DNA of 33,776 bases. Origin: JBFHKO01 sp041595355 (GTDB lineage: Bacteria; Pseudomonadota; Gammaproteobacteria; Enterobacterales; Aeromonadaceae). Every line of letters begins with the position of its first letter. Position 1 is the stretch's first letter. Made by a program: the position numbers and the translations under genes. The stretch covers positions 1 to 33,776 of the forward strand of contig JBFHKO010000005.1 in assembly GCA_041595355.1 (NCBI GenBank), in the 5' to 3' direction. Below the pieces are notes generated by a model, which worked only from the letters and a program-made list of their open reading frames with translations, did no database searches and was not told the origin of the DNA. Positions 23,501 through 31,494 of this stretch are shown here, in pieces.

Positions 23501-23989
23501 GCCATGCTCCAGCACCTGCTCGACAGCGTTGTAGCCAGCCTGCTCCAGACGGCGGCGCAGCCCGTGCAGATCCAGCCGGTCCCCCGGCTTCACCAGCAGG
23601 CTGTAGCGGTCGATGAAACTCTGGGGCGGTGTGCGCAGCATCAGGGTGGATATCGGCAGGATCAGCAGACCGCGCTGCATGCGCGGCAGGCGATAGAGGG
23701 CCTCCAGTCGCTGGGAGATGATGTCCTGATGGGGCGAGAAGCTGTCATAGGGCAGCGTCTCCCAATCCGGGAACAGCAATACGTCCAGGGCCGCCTCGCG
23801 CAGCAGGAAGGCGACTTCCTGCTCGAGGCGCAGGGCCGTTGGGGTATCCTGAACCAGCAGTATCACGGGCTGGGGCTGGCTGGTGACCAGCTCGGCCACG
23901 GCCAGGGAGAGGCTACTGCCCTCCAGCTGGCCCAGGGTCTGGCAGGCTCCCGGCTTGAGACGGGGAGCCAGAGAAAAGAATGGCGTCAT
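20537..23989 (-). CDS. mfd: Mfd, transcription-repair coupling factor
   Basis: Mfd is a DNA translocase that removes RNA polymerase stalled at lesions and recruits UvrA. The protein aligns with E. coli Mfd from end to end: UvrB-like N-terminal region (NWETLPYDSFSPHQ-like, DLYPMGSRQPYRIDFFDDE), RNA-polymerase-interacting domain (GQPVVHLDHGVGRY), Walker A GDVGFGKTEVA, Walker B DEEHRFGVRQKEKI, LTATPIPRTLNMAMSGMRD, the RecG-like GRVGRSHHQAYAYLL motif and a C-terminal regulatory domain. I take the ATG at 23989 (1,150 residues); a GTG at 24016 would add nine residues. Neither start has a clear Shine-Dalgarno sequence. Confidence 0.96.
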   Translation of the reverse strand: MTPFFSLAPRLKPGACQTLGQLEGSSLSLAVAELVTSQPQPVILLVQDTPTALRLEQEVAFLLREAALDVLLFPDWETLPYDSFSPHQDIISQRLEALYRLPRMQRGLLILPISTLMLRTPPQSFIDRYSLLVKPGDRLDLHGLRRRLEQAGYNAVEQVLEHGEYAARGSLLDLYPMGSRQPYRIDFFDDEVDSIRPFDPDTQRSSEPVTAVHLLPAHEFPTDQEAIEGFRQRYREQFEISRAPECIYQQVSKGMWPAGIEYYLPLFFEQCTSLLDYLPPQSLLLTLGDLHQAGLQFWADITQRHEDRRYDPNRPLLPPVALYQPVEELFAALGRYPQIRLQSLPCEEKAGRQNLPVRRLPELTVDVHQAEPLAELGRFLEQFEGRLLFSVESEGRRESLLELLAPLKLGLREFASLGQFMAAKSRYAILVSPLERGFVLDNPALALICEQELLGQRVVQRRRRDKRSGAGGDAIIRNLAELSLGQPVVHLDHGVGRYLGLQTLDAGGIDTEFLTLEYAGEDKLYVPVTALHLISRYSGSEDPPLHKLGGEAWSKARRKAAEKVRDVAAELLDVYAKRAARPGLAFRHDKQAYANFAAGFPFEETEDQLNAINAVLGDMCQAKAMDRLVCGDVGFGKTEVAMRAAFVAVHAGKQVAVLVPTTLLAQQHHDNFRDRFANWPVRIEVMSRFKSAKEQKAVLAALAEGQVDIVIGTHKLLAEDIRFKDLGLLVVDEEHRFGVRQKEKIKALRADVDILTLTATPIPRTLNMAMSGMRDLSIIATPPAKRLAIRTFVRQSEPALIREAIVRELKRGGQVYYLHNDVASIDKTAETLAELVPEARISVAHGQMRERELEKVMSDFYHQRHNLLVCSTIIETGIDVPTANTIIMDRADLLGLAQLHQLRGRVGRSHHQAYAYLLTPHPKQMTPDAIKRLEAIESLEDLGAGFVLATHDLEIRGAGELLGDEQSGQIESVGFTLYMEMLEQAVAALREGREPSLDQLLAGHTDIDLRLPTLLPDDYIPDVNMRLSMYKRIASAANPAELDDLKVELIDRFGLLPLPAQQLMQVAQLRLRANPLGIRRIEVSERGGYIEFAEQTRVNPLYLVSLLQSQPRIYRMDGSTRLRFQIPSPDAAARFALLDTLLTEFTVHQA

Positions 23990-24147
23990 GGGCAGTTTGG
24001 CTTGATGGTCAGACACGCAGAGACTTGCCTGGCGTCAATGGTGGACAGAAAAGGGAAGGCCGCGCGGCGTTGAACACGGTCAGGGTCCAGAACGATGCCA
24101 TGCAAGGCAGACCGCCGCGAAAAAGTGGTAGGCGCAAGGCTATTCCC

Positions 24148-24177
24148 TTGTTGAGATTGCAGCTTTGCATTTATTAT
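24148..24177 (+). promoter_or_regulatory. Possible promoter of lolCDE
   Basis: A -10-like TATTAT (24172–24177) follows TTGTTG (24148–24153) at 18 bases or TTGAGA (24151–24156) at 15 bases. It lies in the divergent mfd–lolC region about 38 bases before the lolC start. The match is modest. Confidence 0.35.
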
Positions 24178-24214
24178 CCGCTATCCCTCTTCAATAGCAA
24201 CGCTCGGGACTGGC

Positions 24215-25450
24215 GTGAGATCCAACATTTTCCAACCGGTCAGCCTGGCCATCGGTCTGCGGTATGCCGGTGCCCGCGGCGACAACCGCTTCGCCTCCTT
24301 CGTTTCCCTCTTCTCGACCATTGGCATCACCCTCGGTGTGATGGCGCTCATCATCGTCAGCTCGGTGATGAACGGCTTCGAGGATCAGCTCAAGGGGCGC
24401 ATCCTGGGGGTCATCCCCCACGCTTTGGTGACCGGCACCGAGGGGCGGCTGGCCATCGATGGTTTTCCCGCCGATCGGGCGCTGGGCTGGCCCCATGTGC
24501 TGGCCGCGGCGCCCTTCATCCAGAGTGAAGCCATGGTGCAAAGTCCGGGCCAGCTGGCGGCGCTGGCCCTGCAGGGCATCGAGCCCCGGAGCCTGCCGGC
24601 CGACGATCGGCTGCGCCAGAGTCTGGAGCCGGGCCAACTGGCGCGTCTGCAACCCGGTGCCTTCGAGGTGATACTGGGCATCGGTCTGGCGCGTCGTCTG
24701 GGCGTGCAGCCAGGGGATCAGGTGCGCATCCTCGCCAGTGAAGGCAGCCGTTACACCCCCCTGGGACGCACCCCCAGCCAGCGACTGTTTACCCTGGCCG
24801 GTACCTTCGAGGTGGGGGCAGATGTGGATGACCAGGTGGCGCTGGTGCACCTGGAGGATGCCCGGCGGCTGTTGCGCTACCCCTCAGGCACCGTCAGTGG
24901 CCTGCGGCTGTGGCTGGATGATGCCTTTGCGGTGGAGAGCCTGCGCCAGCAGCCCTTGGCCGAGGGCCTGTTGCTGCAGGACTGGCGTCACGAGCGCGGC
25001 GAACTGTTCAATGCCGTGGCCATGGAGAAACGGCTCATGAGCCTGATGCTGGTGCTCATCATCATGGTGGCGGCCTTCAATATCCTGTCGGCGCTGGTGA
25101 TGGTGGTGGTGGACAAGCAGGGCGAGGTGGCCATACTGCGCACCATGGGCATGCAGGGGCGCGACATTCAGCGCATCTTCGTGGTGCAGGGGCTCTGGAG
25201 TGGCTTGATAGGCGGACTCAGCGGCGCGCTGCTCGGGCTGCTGGCCTGTTTTTATCTCAATCCGCTGTTGCAGTTGCTGGGCATCAACCTGTACGTGAGC
25301 GCGGGTGGCAGCGGACTGCCGGTGGTGCTGGTCCCGGGCCAGATCCTGTTCATTGCTCTGGGCGCGCTGGCCATCAGCCTGTGCGCCACGCTCTATCCGG
25401 CCCATCGGGCCGCCCATATTCGCCCTGCGGAGGCATTGCGTTATGAATAA
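24215..25450 (+). CDS. lolC: LolC, lipoprotein-releasing system inner-membrane subunit
   Basis: LolCDE extracts outer-membrane lipoproteins from the inner membrane and hands them to LolA; LolC binds LolA. The 411-residue protein begins with FQPVSLAIGLRYAGAR and a first membrane helix with STIGITLGVMALIIVSSVMNGFE, has a large periplasmic domain, and ends with three membrane helices starting at LMLVLIIMVAAFNILSAL. The start is a GTG; no in-frame ATG lies before the family homology. It overlaps lolD by eight bases. Confidence 0.93.
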   Translation: MRSNIFQPVSLAIGLRYAGARGDNRFASFVSLFSTIGITLGVMALIIVSSVMNGFEDQLKGRILGVIPHALVTGTEGRLAIDGFPADRALGWPHVLAAAPFIQSEAMVQSPGQLAALALQGIEPRSLPADDRLRQSLEPGQLARLQPGAFEVILGIGLARRLGVQPGDQVRILASEGSRYTPLGRTPSQRLFTLAGTFEVGADVDDQVALVHLEDARRLLRYPSGTVSGLRLWLDDAFAVESLRQQPLAEGLLLQDWRHERGELFNAVAMEKRLMSLMLVLIIMVAAFNILSALVMVVVDKQGEVAILRTMGMQGRDIQRIFVVQGLWSGLIGGLSGALLGLLACFYLNPLLQLLGINLYVSAGGSGLPVVLVPGQILFIALGALAISLCATLYPAHRAAHIRPAEALRYE

Positions 25451-26129
25451 GGCTCCACTGATGTATTGCCGGTCCCTGGCCAAGAGCTACCGCGAAGGCA
25501 AGCTGGACACCGCGGTGCTGCGGGGGGTAGATATCGAGGTGCTGCAAAGCGAGATGCTGGCGGTGGTGGGCAGCTCGGGCTCGGGCAAGAGTACCCTGCT
25601 GCACCTGCTCGGTGCCCTGGACAGCCCCAGCGCCGGCGAGGTGTTTTTCGAACAGCACGACATCCACACCTGGTCTTCCCGCCGGCAGGCCGAGTTTCGC
25701 AACCGCGAGCTGGGTTTTGTCTACCAGTTTCACCATCTGCTGGGCGAGTTCTCCGCCCTGGAAAATGCCGCCATGCCGCTGCTGATCGCGGGGTTGCCGG
25801 TGAAGGCGGCCAGCGTGCGCGCGACGGCCATGCTGCGGCGGGTGGGGCTCGGCCATCGTCTGGCCCACCGTCCCGGGGAGCTGTCGGGCGGCGAGCGCCA
25901 GCGGGTGGCCATCGCCCGGGCGCTGGTGAATCAGCCGCGGCTGGTGCTGGCCGACGAGCCCACCGGCAATCTGGATCACAAGAGCGCAGCCAGCATCTAC
26001 GGCCTGATGTGCGAATTGAATGCCGAGCTGGGCACCGCCTTCGTGGTGGTCACTCATGATCGGGAACTGGCCGGCAAGCTGCATCGCCGGGTCTCCCTGG
26101 TGGATGGCCTGGTCGAGGAGGTCGCCTGA
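25443..26129 (+). CDS. lolD: LolD, ATPase of the lipoprotein-releasing system
   Basis: This cytoplasmic ABC ATPase drives LolCE. The 228-residue protein has Walker A GSSGSGKST (residues 43–51), the Q-loop and Lol motif FVYQFHHLLGEFSALEN, signature LSGGERQRVAIARAL, Walker B LVLADEPTGNLD and switch His in VVVTHDRELA. The ATG overlaps the end of lolC and its stop overlaps the lolE start as TGATG, which indicates tight translational coupling. An ATG six codons downstream is a possible alternative start. Confidence 0.95.
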   Translation: MNKAPLMYCRSLAKSYREGKLDTAVLRGVDIEVLQSEMLAVVGSSGSGKSTLLHLLGALDSPSAGEVFFEQHDIHTWSSRRQAEFRNRELGFVYQFHHLLGEFSALENAAMPLLIAGLPVKAASVRATAMLRRVGLGHRLAHRPGELSGGERQRVAIARALVNQPRLVLADEPTGNLDHKSAASIYGLMCELNAELGTAFVVVTHDRELAGKLHRRVSLVDGLVEEVA

Positions 26130-27370
26130 TGTATCGTCCTCTGGCGCTGTTTCTCGGCCTGCGCTACAGCCGGGCCCGGCGTAGCCAGGGCTTCGTCTCC
26201 TTCATCTCCGCGGCCTCCGTGATGGGCATTGCCCTGGGGGTGATGGCGCTGATCCTGGGCTTGTCGGCCATGAACGGTTTCGAGCGCGAGCTGCGCCAGC
26301 GGGTGCTGGCCGTGGTGCCGCATGCCGAAATCGAGTCGGCCCGCGGGCCCATCGAGGCCTGGCAGGAGGCGGAAGCGGTGCTGGCCGGTCAGCCCGGCGT
26401 GCAGGCGGTGGCACCGCTGGTGCGTCTCAACGGCATGCTGGAGCAGGGCAACCGCATGAAGGCGGTGCAGTTGCGTGCCGTGCTGCCCCGGGCCGAGGCG
26501 GCCATCTCCGAGGCTGGCCGTTTCATGAGTGGCCGCGGTTTGGAGGAACTCATTCCCGGTGAGCAGGGCGTGATATTGGGGCAGGGGGTGGCCAGCAAGC
26601 TGGGGGTGGGCATCGGCGATAGCCTGACGTTGCTGTTGCCCCAGCCCGATGACAGCCTGAGCCTCAAGGCACCCCTGCAGCAGCGGTTGCGGGTGGTGGG
26701 GCTGATGCAAATCGGCGGTCAGCTGGACAGCCTGCTGGGCTTCGTGCATCTGAGCGATGCCCAGGCCATGCTCGGCATCGGCAATGCGGTGGAGGGCTTC
26801 AGCCTGCGGGTGAACGATCTGATGCAGGCCCAGAGCCAGGCGTTCGACGCCGCCAGCCAGCTGCCGTATCACCTCTATGTACGCAGCTGGATGAACTCCC
26901 AGGGCTATCTCTATCAGGATATCCAGCTGGTGCGCACCGTCATGTACGTGGTCATGTTGCTGGTGGTGGCGGTGGCCTGCTTCAATATCGTCTCCACCCT
27001 GGTGATGGCGGTGAATGACAAGCGTGGCGACATTGCCATCCTCAAGACCATGGGGGCAGGGCCCTGGCAGATCCGGCTGACCTTCATGATACAGGGCATG
27101 ATGAATGGCCTGATGGGGGCGCTGCTGGGGGCCCTGGGGGGCGCCGCCTTGTCCGAGTCGCTGGCGGATCTCATCCACGGCCTGGAGAGGCTGCTGGACC
27201 ATCGCTTCCTCAATCCCGACATCTATTTCATCGATTTCCTGCCCTCGGAGCTGCATCTGCAGGATGTGATACTGGTTTCGGGTGCCGCCGTGCTGATGAG
27301 CCTGCTGGCAACCCTTTACCCGGCCTGGCATGCCAGTGCCCTGGCACCGGCGCGGGAGCTGGGACGTTAG
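26129..27370 (+). CDS. lolE: LolE, lipoprotein-releasing system inner-membrane subunit
   Basis: LolE binds the lipoprotein substrate in the LolCDE complex. The 413-residue protein is paralogous to LolC: N-terminal helix with SVMGIALGVMALILGLSAMNGFERELRQR, periplasmic MacB-like domain, and C-terminal helices starting VMYVVMLLVVAVACFNIVSTLVM. The gene-order and the LolC paralogue 5' of lolD support the C-D-E naming. It is followed at once by a short GTGGCC/GGCCAC hairpin (27371–27386) without a T tract. Confidence 0.93.
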   Translation: MYRPLALFLGLRYSRARRSQGFVSFISAASVMGIALGVMALILGLSAMNGFERELRQRVLAVVPHAEIESARGPIEAWQEAEAVLAGQPGVQAVAPLVRLNGMLEQGNRMKAVQLRAVLPRAEAAISEAGRFMSGRGLEELIPGEQGVILGQGVASKLGVGIGDSLTLLLPQPDDSLSLKAPLQQRLRVVGLMQIGGQLDSLLGFVHLSDAQAMLGIGNAVEGFSLRVNDLMQAQSQAFDAASQLPYHLYVRSWMNSQGYLYQDIQLVRTVMYVVMLLVVAVACFNIVSTLVMAVNDKRGDIAILKTMGAGPWQIRLTFMIQGMMNGLMGALLGALGGAALSESLADLIHGLERLLDHRFLNPDIYFIDFLPSELHLQDVILVSGAAVLMSLLATLYPAWHASALAPARELGR

Positions 27371-27428
27371 GTGGCCGGCGGGCCACGCCCGTGCGGGGGC
27401 TGTGTGTACACAATCAGTCGGCAGGGGC

Positions 27429-27475
27429 TTGCGCTGGCAATGAAATTAACATGATAATGGTTATCATTTAATTTC
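27429..27475 (+). promoter_or_regulatory. Fur-like operator overlapping a promoter
   Basis: ATGATAA-TGG-TTATCAT (27451–27467) is a perfect 7-3-7 palindrome close to the 19-bp Fur box (GATAATGATAATCATTATC). It is nested in an outer GAAATTAA/TTAATTTC repeat (27442–27449, 27468–27475). The GATAAT at 27453–27458 could be a -10 element 18 bases from a poor -35 (TTGCGC at 27429), so bound Fur would block the promoter of the gene at 27489. Confidence 0.7.
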
Positions 27476-27488
27476 TTGGAGGTGTGCC

Positions 27489-27863
27489 ATGTCCCTTGCC
27501 CTTGCTTCCTATCTGGCCAGTCCCGTCTGGCTGGAATTGGCCGAACGCGTTCGCCTTGGACAGGCGCCCGAGGATGAGCCGCTCATCGGTGCCTTTCTGG
27601 CCGAGAGTCATCGCCTGGCTCTTTGTGCCGGTTGCGGGGCCTGGTTTGTCCGCGAGGCCAGCTATCGACTGCTGCTGGCCACCGCCCTGGATGGTCAGAT
27701 GCCGGCGTCGTGGCGTCAGCTGTGTCAGGATTATGCGTGGCAGGCGCTGGAGGAGTTGCAGCGTTTGGGTTGTGCGTCCAGCTGTCCGCTGTGGCAACAG
27801 ATGCGCCTGCGCTCCCTGGCCAAGGTGCTGGATCGGGCCGTGCACGGCTTGTGGGTCAATTAG
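27489..27863 (+). CDS. Small five-cysteine protein of unknown function, probably iron-regulated
   Basis: I do not recognise this 124-residue protein. It has no signal peptide or membrane segment and is predicted to be helical and cytoplasmic. Its cysteines are C46-x2-C49 (LCAGCGAWF), C79 and C95-x3-C99, a spacing that could bind a metal or Fe-S cluster. Translation is well supported: GGAGG lies six bases before the ATG. The Fur-like operator 22 bases upstream suggests that it is made under iron shortage. It stands alone between lolE and the convergent dedA gene, whose stop is 14 bases away. Confidence 0.75.
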   Translation: MSLALASYLASPVWLELAERVRLGQAPEDEPLIGAFLAESHRLALCAGCGAWFVREASYRLLLATALDGQMPASWRQLCQDYAWQALEELQRLGCASSCPLWQQMRLRSLAKVLDRAVHGLWVN

Positions 27864-27877
27864 GGCGGGACGGTCCC

Positions 27878-28486
27878 TCAGCGCGAGGGATCCCGCTTGC
27901 GGCGCTGGCGCCATAGCCAGACGATCAGCGTCAGCAGCAGCAGCCCGGAGAGCAGCAGCAGGCTGGTCTGTCCCCTGTCCACCCAGGTCAGCAACCACTC
28001 CCGGTTGTAGGCCCCCAGATAGCCAAGATAGACCCAGACCGGCACCGATATGCAGGCCGCCAGTCCGTCCATCACCAGAAAGCGGCTGATGCTGATGCGA
28101 CGGCTCAAGCCGGCGGTGACAAAGATGGGCGAGCGCAGTCCCGGCAGGAAACGCGCCACGAACAGCACCCAGTTGCCGTAACGGGCAAACTTCTCCTGGA
28201 CGTGGGCGAAGCGGTGCGGCGGCAGCACGCGCATCAGGAGGGGAAAGCGCAGTATCCGCTCACCGAACAGTCGGCCCAGCATGAACATGGTGCCATCGCC
28301 TATCAGTACCCCCAGCATGCAGACGCCCACCATGGTATGCACATCGGCATACCCCAGCCCCGCTATGATGCCGCCCGCCACCAAGGTGATGTCCTCGGGG
28401 ATGGGGATGCCGAAGCCGCAGAACAGCAGAATGAGAAATACCGCCTCATAGCCATAGCTGGAGAAAAACGCGATCAGGATGTCCAT
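27878..28486 (-). CDS. DedA-family membrane protein
   Basis: DedA proteins are inner-membrane proteins, some of which flip undecaprenyl phosphate or phospholipids and support membrane energetics. The 202-residue protein has several membrane segments, the re-entrant motif FGIPIPEDI with the family glutamate, and VARFLPGLRSPIFVTAG with the conserved arginines. A basic C-terminal tail, RRKRDPSR, follows the last helix. No strong Shine-Dalgarno sequence is visible. The 190 bases upstream to the DUF2062 gene hold no other feature that I can see. Confidence 0.9.
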   Translation of the reverse strand: MDILIAFFSSYGYEAVFLILLFCGFGIPIPEDITLVAGGIIAGLGYADVHTMVGVCMLGVLIGDGTMFMLGRLFGERILRFPLLMRVLPPHRFAHVQEKFARYGNWVLFVARFLPGLRSPIFVTAGLSRRISISRFLVMDGLAACISVPVWVYLGYLGAYNREWLLTWVDRGQTSLLLLSGLLLLTLIVWLWRQRRKRDPSR

Positions 28487-28676
28487 GTCGGAGCTCTACC
28501 ACCTTGAAACAACAAGCGGGTTGGAGGAGTGGGGCGCCTGGGAATCCGCTATGGCCGCCACGACAAGGGGCCCGGATACAGGCTGCCATCCGTTTACTCT
28601 AACCGAGGGGGGCGAAGGGGGCCAGAAAATTGCGTGACTGGAGGCGCGGCCGGGAGCCCACTCCGCAGTCGGGGTG

Positions 28677-29204
28677 TCAGAACAGAATGCTGCCGGCCGG
28701 TTGACGGCGGCGTGCCCAGCGCCGTTGTATCGACAGGCGCCAGAGGCCCCGGATCAGCAGGTAGCCGAGCAGTGAGCTGATGATGGCCAGCACCACGCTG
28801 CCAAACAGGAAGGGCAGGCCGACACTTCCCATCATGCCAAGCAGGGACTCGAAGCTCTGGGGCAGGTTAAATTCGACAGGTGGCCGCCCCAGCAGACGCG
28901 AGCCACACTGATAGGCGAAATAGAACAGCGGCGGTATGGTCAGCGGATTGGTGAGCCATACCAGGGCGACCGATACCGGCAGATTGACACGCAGCAGTAT
29001 GGCGCCGCCGGCGGCCAGCAGCATCTGGCAGGGCAGCGGCATCCAGGCCATGAACAGTCCCACGGCAAAGGCCCCGGCGGCGGAACGCCGATTCAGATGC
29101 CAGAGACTGGCATTGTTCAACCACCTGCCGAACAGGCGCAGGTGTTGGTGATTCTGGAGCTTGGCTGGATCCGGCATCCAGCGCTTAAGGAATCGTTTGG
29201 GCAT
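28677..29204 (-). CDS. DUF2062-family membrane protein
   Basis: A 175-residue protein of the DUF2062 family with unknown function. It has a basic N-terminus, then AAGAFAVGLFMAWMPLPCQMLLAAGGAI, LVWLTNPLTIPPLFYFAYQCG and a C-terminal membrane helix with LFGSVVLAIISSLLGYLL, the usual order for the family. It is divergent from comEC with only 30 bases between the start codons, so their promoters must overlap each other or the coding ends; this pairing is as I recall it from Vibrio and Aeromonas. Confidence 0.88.
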   Translation of the reverse strand: MPKRFLKRWMPDPAKLQNHQHLRLFGRWLNNASLWHLNRRSAAGAFAVGLFMAWMPLPCQMLLAAGGAILLRVNLPVSVALVWLTNPLTIPPLFYFAYQCGSRLLGRPPVEFNLPQSFESLLGMMGSVGLPFLFGSVVLAIISSLLGYLLIRGLWRLSIQRRWARRRQPAGSILF

Positions 29205-29234
29205 CTATTTGGTTTCACTCACTAGCAGACTGCT

Positions 29235-31463
29235 ATGGATCGGATCCTGCTCTTTACCGCACTGGGTGCCGTTTCGTCCCTGCTGTGGCCTTGGCTACCT
29301 GACCCGCGCTGGGGTGTGCCACTGGGCATCCTGGCCGCCTTGCTGCTGGCTGCGCGGGACAAGGCCTGGGCCGCCGGCCTGCTGGGCGCGGTCTGGAGTC
29401 TCTGGTTTTTCAACCATCAGCTCGCCTGGTGGCAGCACCTTGATCCAAGTCGCCCGGAACATACCATAGAAGGCCGGGTGCTTGAAAGTCGGTCAACGCG
29501 AGATGGCACGCGCTTTGTGGTGGATTGCGAGCGATTAGACACTTTGAGCATAGCGCCCCGCCCGCGGCTGCGCCTGGGCTATTACCGTCAGCCGCTGACA
29601 CTGGCTGCGGGGGATCGCATCCGCCTGCGCGCCAGCCTCAAGCCGCTGCACGGACTGGCCAATCCGGCGGGCTTCAACAGCGAGCGCCACTTGCTGGGGC
29701 AGGGGATCACCGCCACCGGCACGGTGCGGGCGCTGTTGGCGATCAACCCGGCGCCGCCGGGTCTGCGTCTGCGCTGGCTCACGGCGGCCCGCGCCCGGTT
29801 GCAGGATCTGCCGCAAGCCGACCTGTTGCTGGCGCTGGTATTCGGCGAGCAGCAGGCGGTCACGCCGGCCACCTGGCAGCAACTGCGCGAGGCCGGGCTC
29901 ATTCACCTGATGTCCATTTCGGGACTGCATATCGGCCTCGCCGCGGCCCTGGGGCTGGCTCTGGCACGGCTGCTGTTCTGTCGTTGCCCCGGCTGGCGCC
30001 CGGTGTACGGGCTGCTGCCCGCCGCGCTGCTGGCGTGGTTGTATGCCTGGCTGGCCGATTTTTCCCTGCCCACCCAGCGCGCCCTGCTCATGCTGGGCAT
30101 CTGGATGGCGCTGCGGCTGAGTGGCCGTCTGTGGCCGGCGACCAGGATCTGGCTGCTGGCGCTGGTTGGGCTGTTGCTGTTCGATACCTGGGGGCTCTTT
30201 TCCAGCAGCCTCTGGCTCTCCTTCCTGGCGGTGGCGCTCATCTATCTGTCGCTGCTGCTCTGGCGACGGCCCAGCCTGTGGCGCCTGCAACTGCTGATGT
30301 TGATTGGCCTGCTGCCCCTGCAACTGGCCCTGTTCGAGGGGGTGAGCCTGCTCAGTCTGCCGATCAATCTGCTGGCGATACCGCTGTTTTGTCTCGTCAT
30401 CATACCCCTGGCGCTGGCCAGCGGCCTGCTGGTGCCGCTGCTGCCCGCCGTGGCGGGCGTCGGCTTCTGGCTGGCCGATCAGCTGCTGGGCTGGGTGATG
30501 GCGGGGCTGGGATGGGGGCTGGAGCGGGTGCCCTCCTGGTATGGGCTGAGCGAGCGCCAGCAGCAGGGGGTGCTGCTGCTCTGGTTGGTCCTGTTGCTGT
30601 GGCGTCTGCCCCTGAGCCGGAGCCTGGTGGCCTTGTGTGGGCTGCTGCTGGCATTGCTGCTGGCCCAACCGCAGCCCCTCTGGCAGGTGGCGGTTATCGA
30701 CGTGGGGCAGGGGCTCTCGGTGCTGGTACAGCAGGGGAAGCGGGCCCTGCTGTATGACACCGGTGATGCCTACCCCGGCGGCTACAACCTGGCCGATGCC
30801 GCGATAGTGCCGCTGCTGCGTCACCGCGGTATCGACAGGCTGGATTTTCTGGTGGTCAGCCACAACGATCGGGATCACGCCGCCAACTGGCAGCGCCTGC
30901 GCAGCGCCCTGCCCGTCAGGCATCTGCTCTCCTCGGCGCCGCTGTCGGCGGAGACCGCGATCTGCCGGCAGGGGCAGACTTGGCAGTGGGGCGCGCTCAG
31001 CCTGCGGGTCTTGTGGCCGGAGCTTCCCGTGGACGGTGAGCGCAACGAGGACTCCTGCGTGCTGCAGGTGAGCGATGGCCGCCATCGCCTGCTGCTGACC
31101 GGCGATCTGCAGGGGCGGGCCGAGACCCGCCTGGTGCGGCTGGCGGGGGCGGGGCTTGCCAGCGAACTGCTGGTCAGCCCCCACCATGGCAGTCGCACCT
31201 CCTCGTCGGCAGCCTTCATCCGGGCGGTGGCGCCGCAACAGGTGGTGCACAGTGCCGGTTATGCCAACCGCTGGCATTTTCCCCATCAGGCGGTGTTGGC
31301 GCGCTACCGGAGTGCGGGTGCCGTGCAGTGGCAAACGGGGCGGGATGGGCTGGTGAGCATACGCGTGCAGCCGGACGGGCTGGTGGTGGCGGGCTATCGG
31401 CAGCAGCAGCCCTGGTATCGCCGGCTGGATGCTTGGTTGCCGGGGCGCTTACCGGTAGAATAA
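29235..31463 (+). CDS. comEC: ComEC/Rec2-type DNA internalisation channel
   Basis: ComEC carries single-stranded DNA across the inner membrane in natural transformation. The 742-residue protein has an N-terminal soluble domain (about 70–170, with EGRVLESRS), the competence core starting LIHLMSISGLHIGLAAALGLAL around residue 230, several membrane helices, and a C-terminal metallo-beta-lactamase-like domain (from about 488) with VIDVGQGLSVL and VSHNDRDHAANW. Length and order equal E. coli YcaI and Vibrio ComEC. It lies upstream of msbA as in E. coli. The Shine-Dalgarno sequence is weak. Confidence 0.94.
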   Translation: MDRILLFTALGAVSSLLWPWLPDPRWGVPLGILAALLLAARDKAWAAGLLGAVWSLWFFNHQLAWWQHLDPSRPEHTIEGRVLESRSTRDGTRFVVDCERLDTLSIAPRPRLRLGYYRQPLTLAAGDRIRLRASLKPLHGLANPAGFNSERHLLGQGITATGTVRALLAINPAPPGLRLRWLTAARARLQDLPQADLLLALVFGEQQAVTPATWQQLREAGLIHLMSISGLHIGLAAALGLALARLLFCRCPGWRPVYGLLPAALLAWLYAWLADFSLPTQRALLMLGIWMALRLSGRLWPATRIWLLALVGLLLFDTWGLFSSSLWLSFLAVALIYLSLLLWRRPSLWRLQLLMLIGLLPLQLALFEGVSLLSLPINLLAIPLFCLVIIPLALASGLLVPLLPAVAGVGFWLADQLLGWVMAGLGWGLERVPSWYGLSERQQQGVLLLWLVLLLWRLPLSRSLVALCGLLLALLLAQPQPLWQVAVIDVGQGLSVLVQQGKRALLYDTGDAYPGGYNLADAAIVPLLRHRGIDRLDFLVVSHNDRDHAANWQRLRSALPVRHLLSSAPLSAETAICRQGQTWQWGALSLRVLWPELPVDGERNEDSCVLQVSDGRHRLLLTGDLQGRAETRLVRLAGAGLASELLVSPHHGSRTSSSAAFIRAVAPQQVVHSAGYANRWHFPHQAVLARYRSAGAVQWQTGRDGLVSIRVQPDGLVVAGYRQQQPWYRRLDAWLPGRLPVE

Positions 31464-31494
31464 GCCGCTTGTTCTGCCAAGGTGCTCTATTTGC

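Noticed and set aside
20543..24073. A 1,176-codon open frame on the plus strand covering the whole mfd gene
   Set aside because: It is the antisense shadow of mfd in GC-rich DNA. Its sequence is low-complexity Gln/His/Leu/Gly-rich and matches no family, while mfd on the other strand is full length and conserved.
27403..27412. TGTGTACACA palindrome downstream of lolE
   Set aside because: It is short, with no clear partner signal; chance occurrence is likely.
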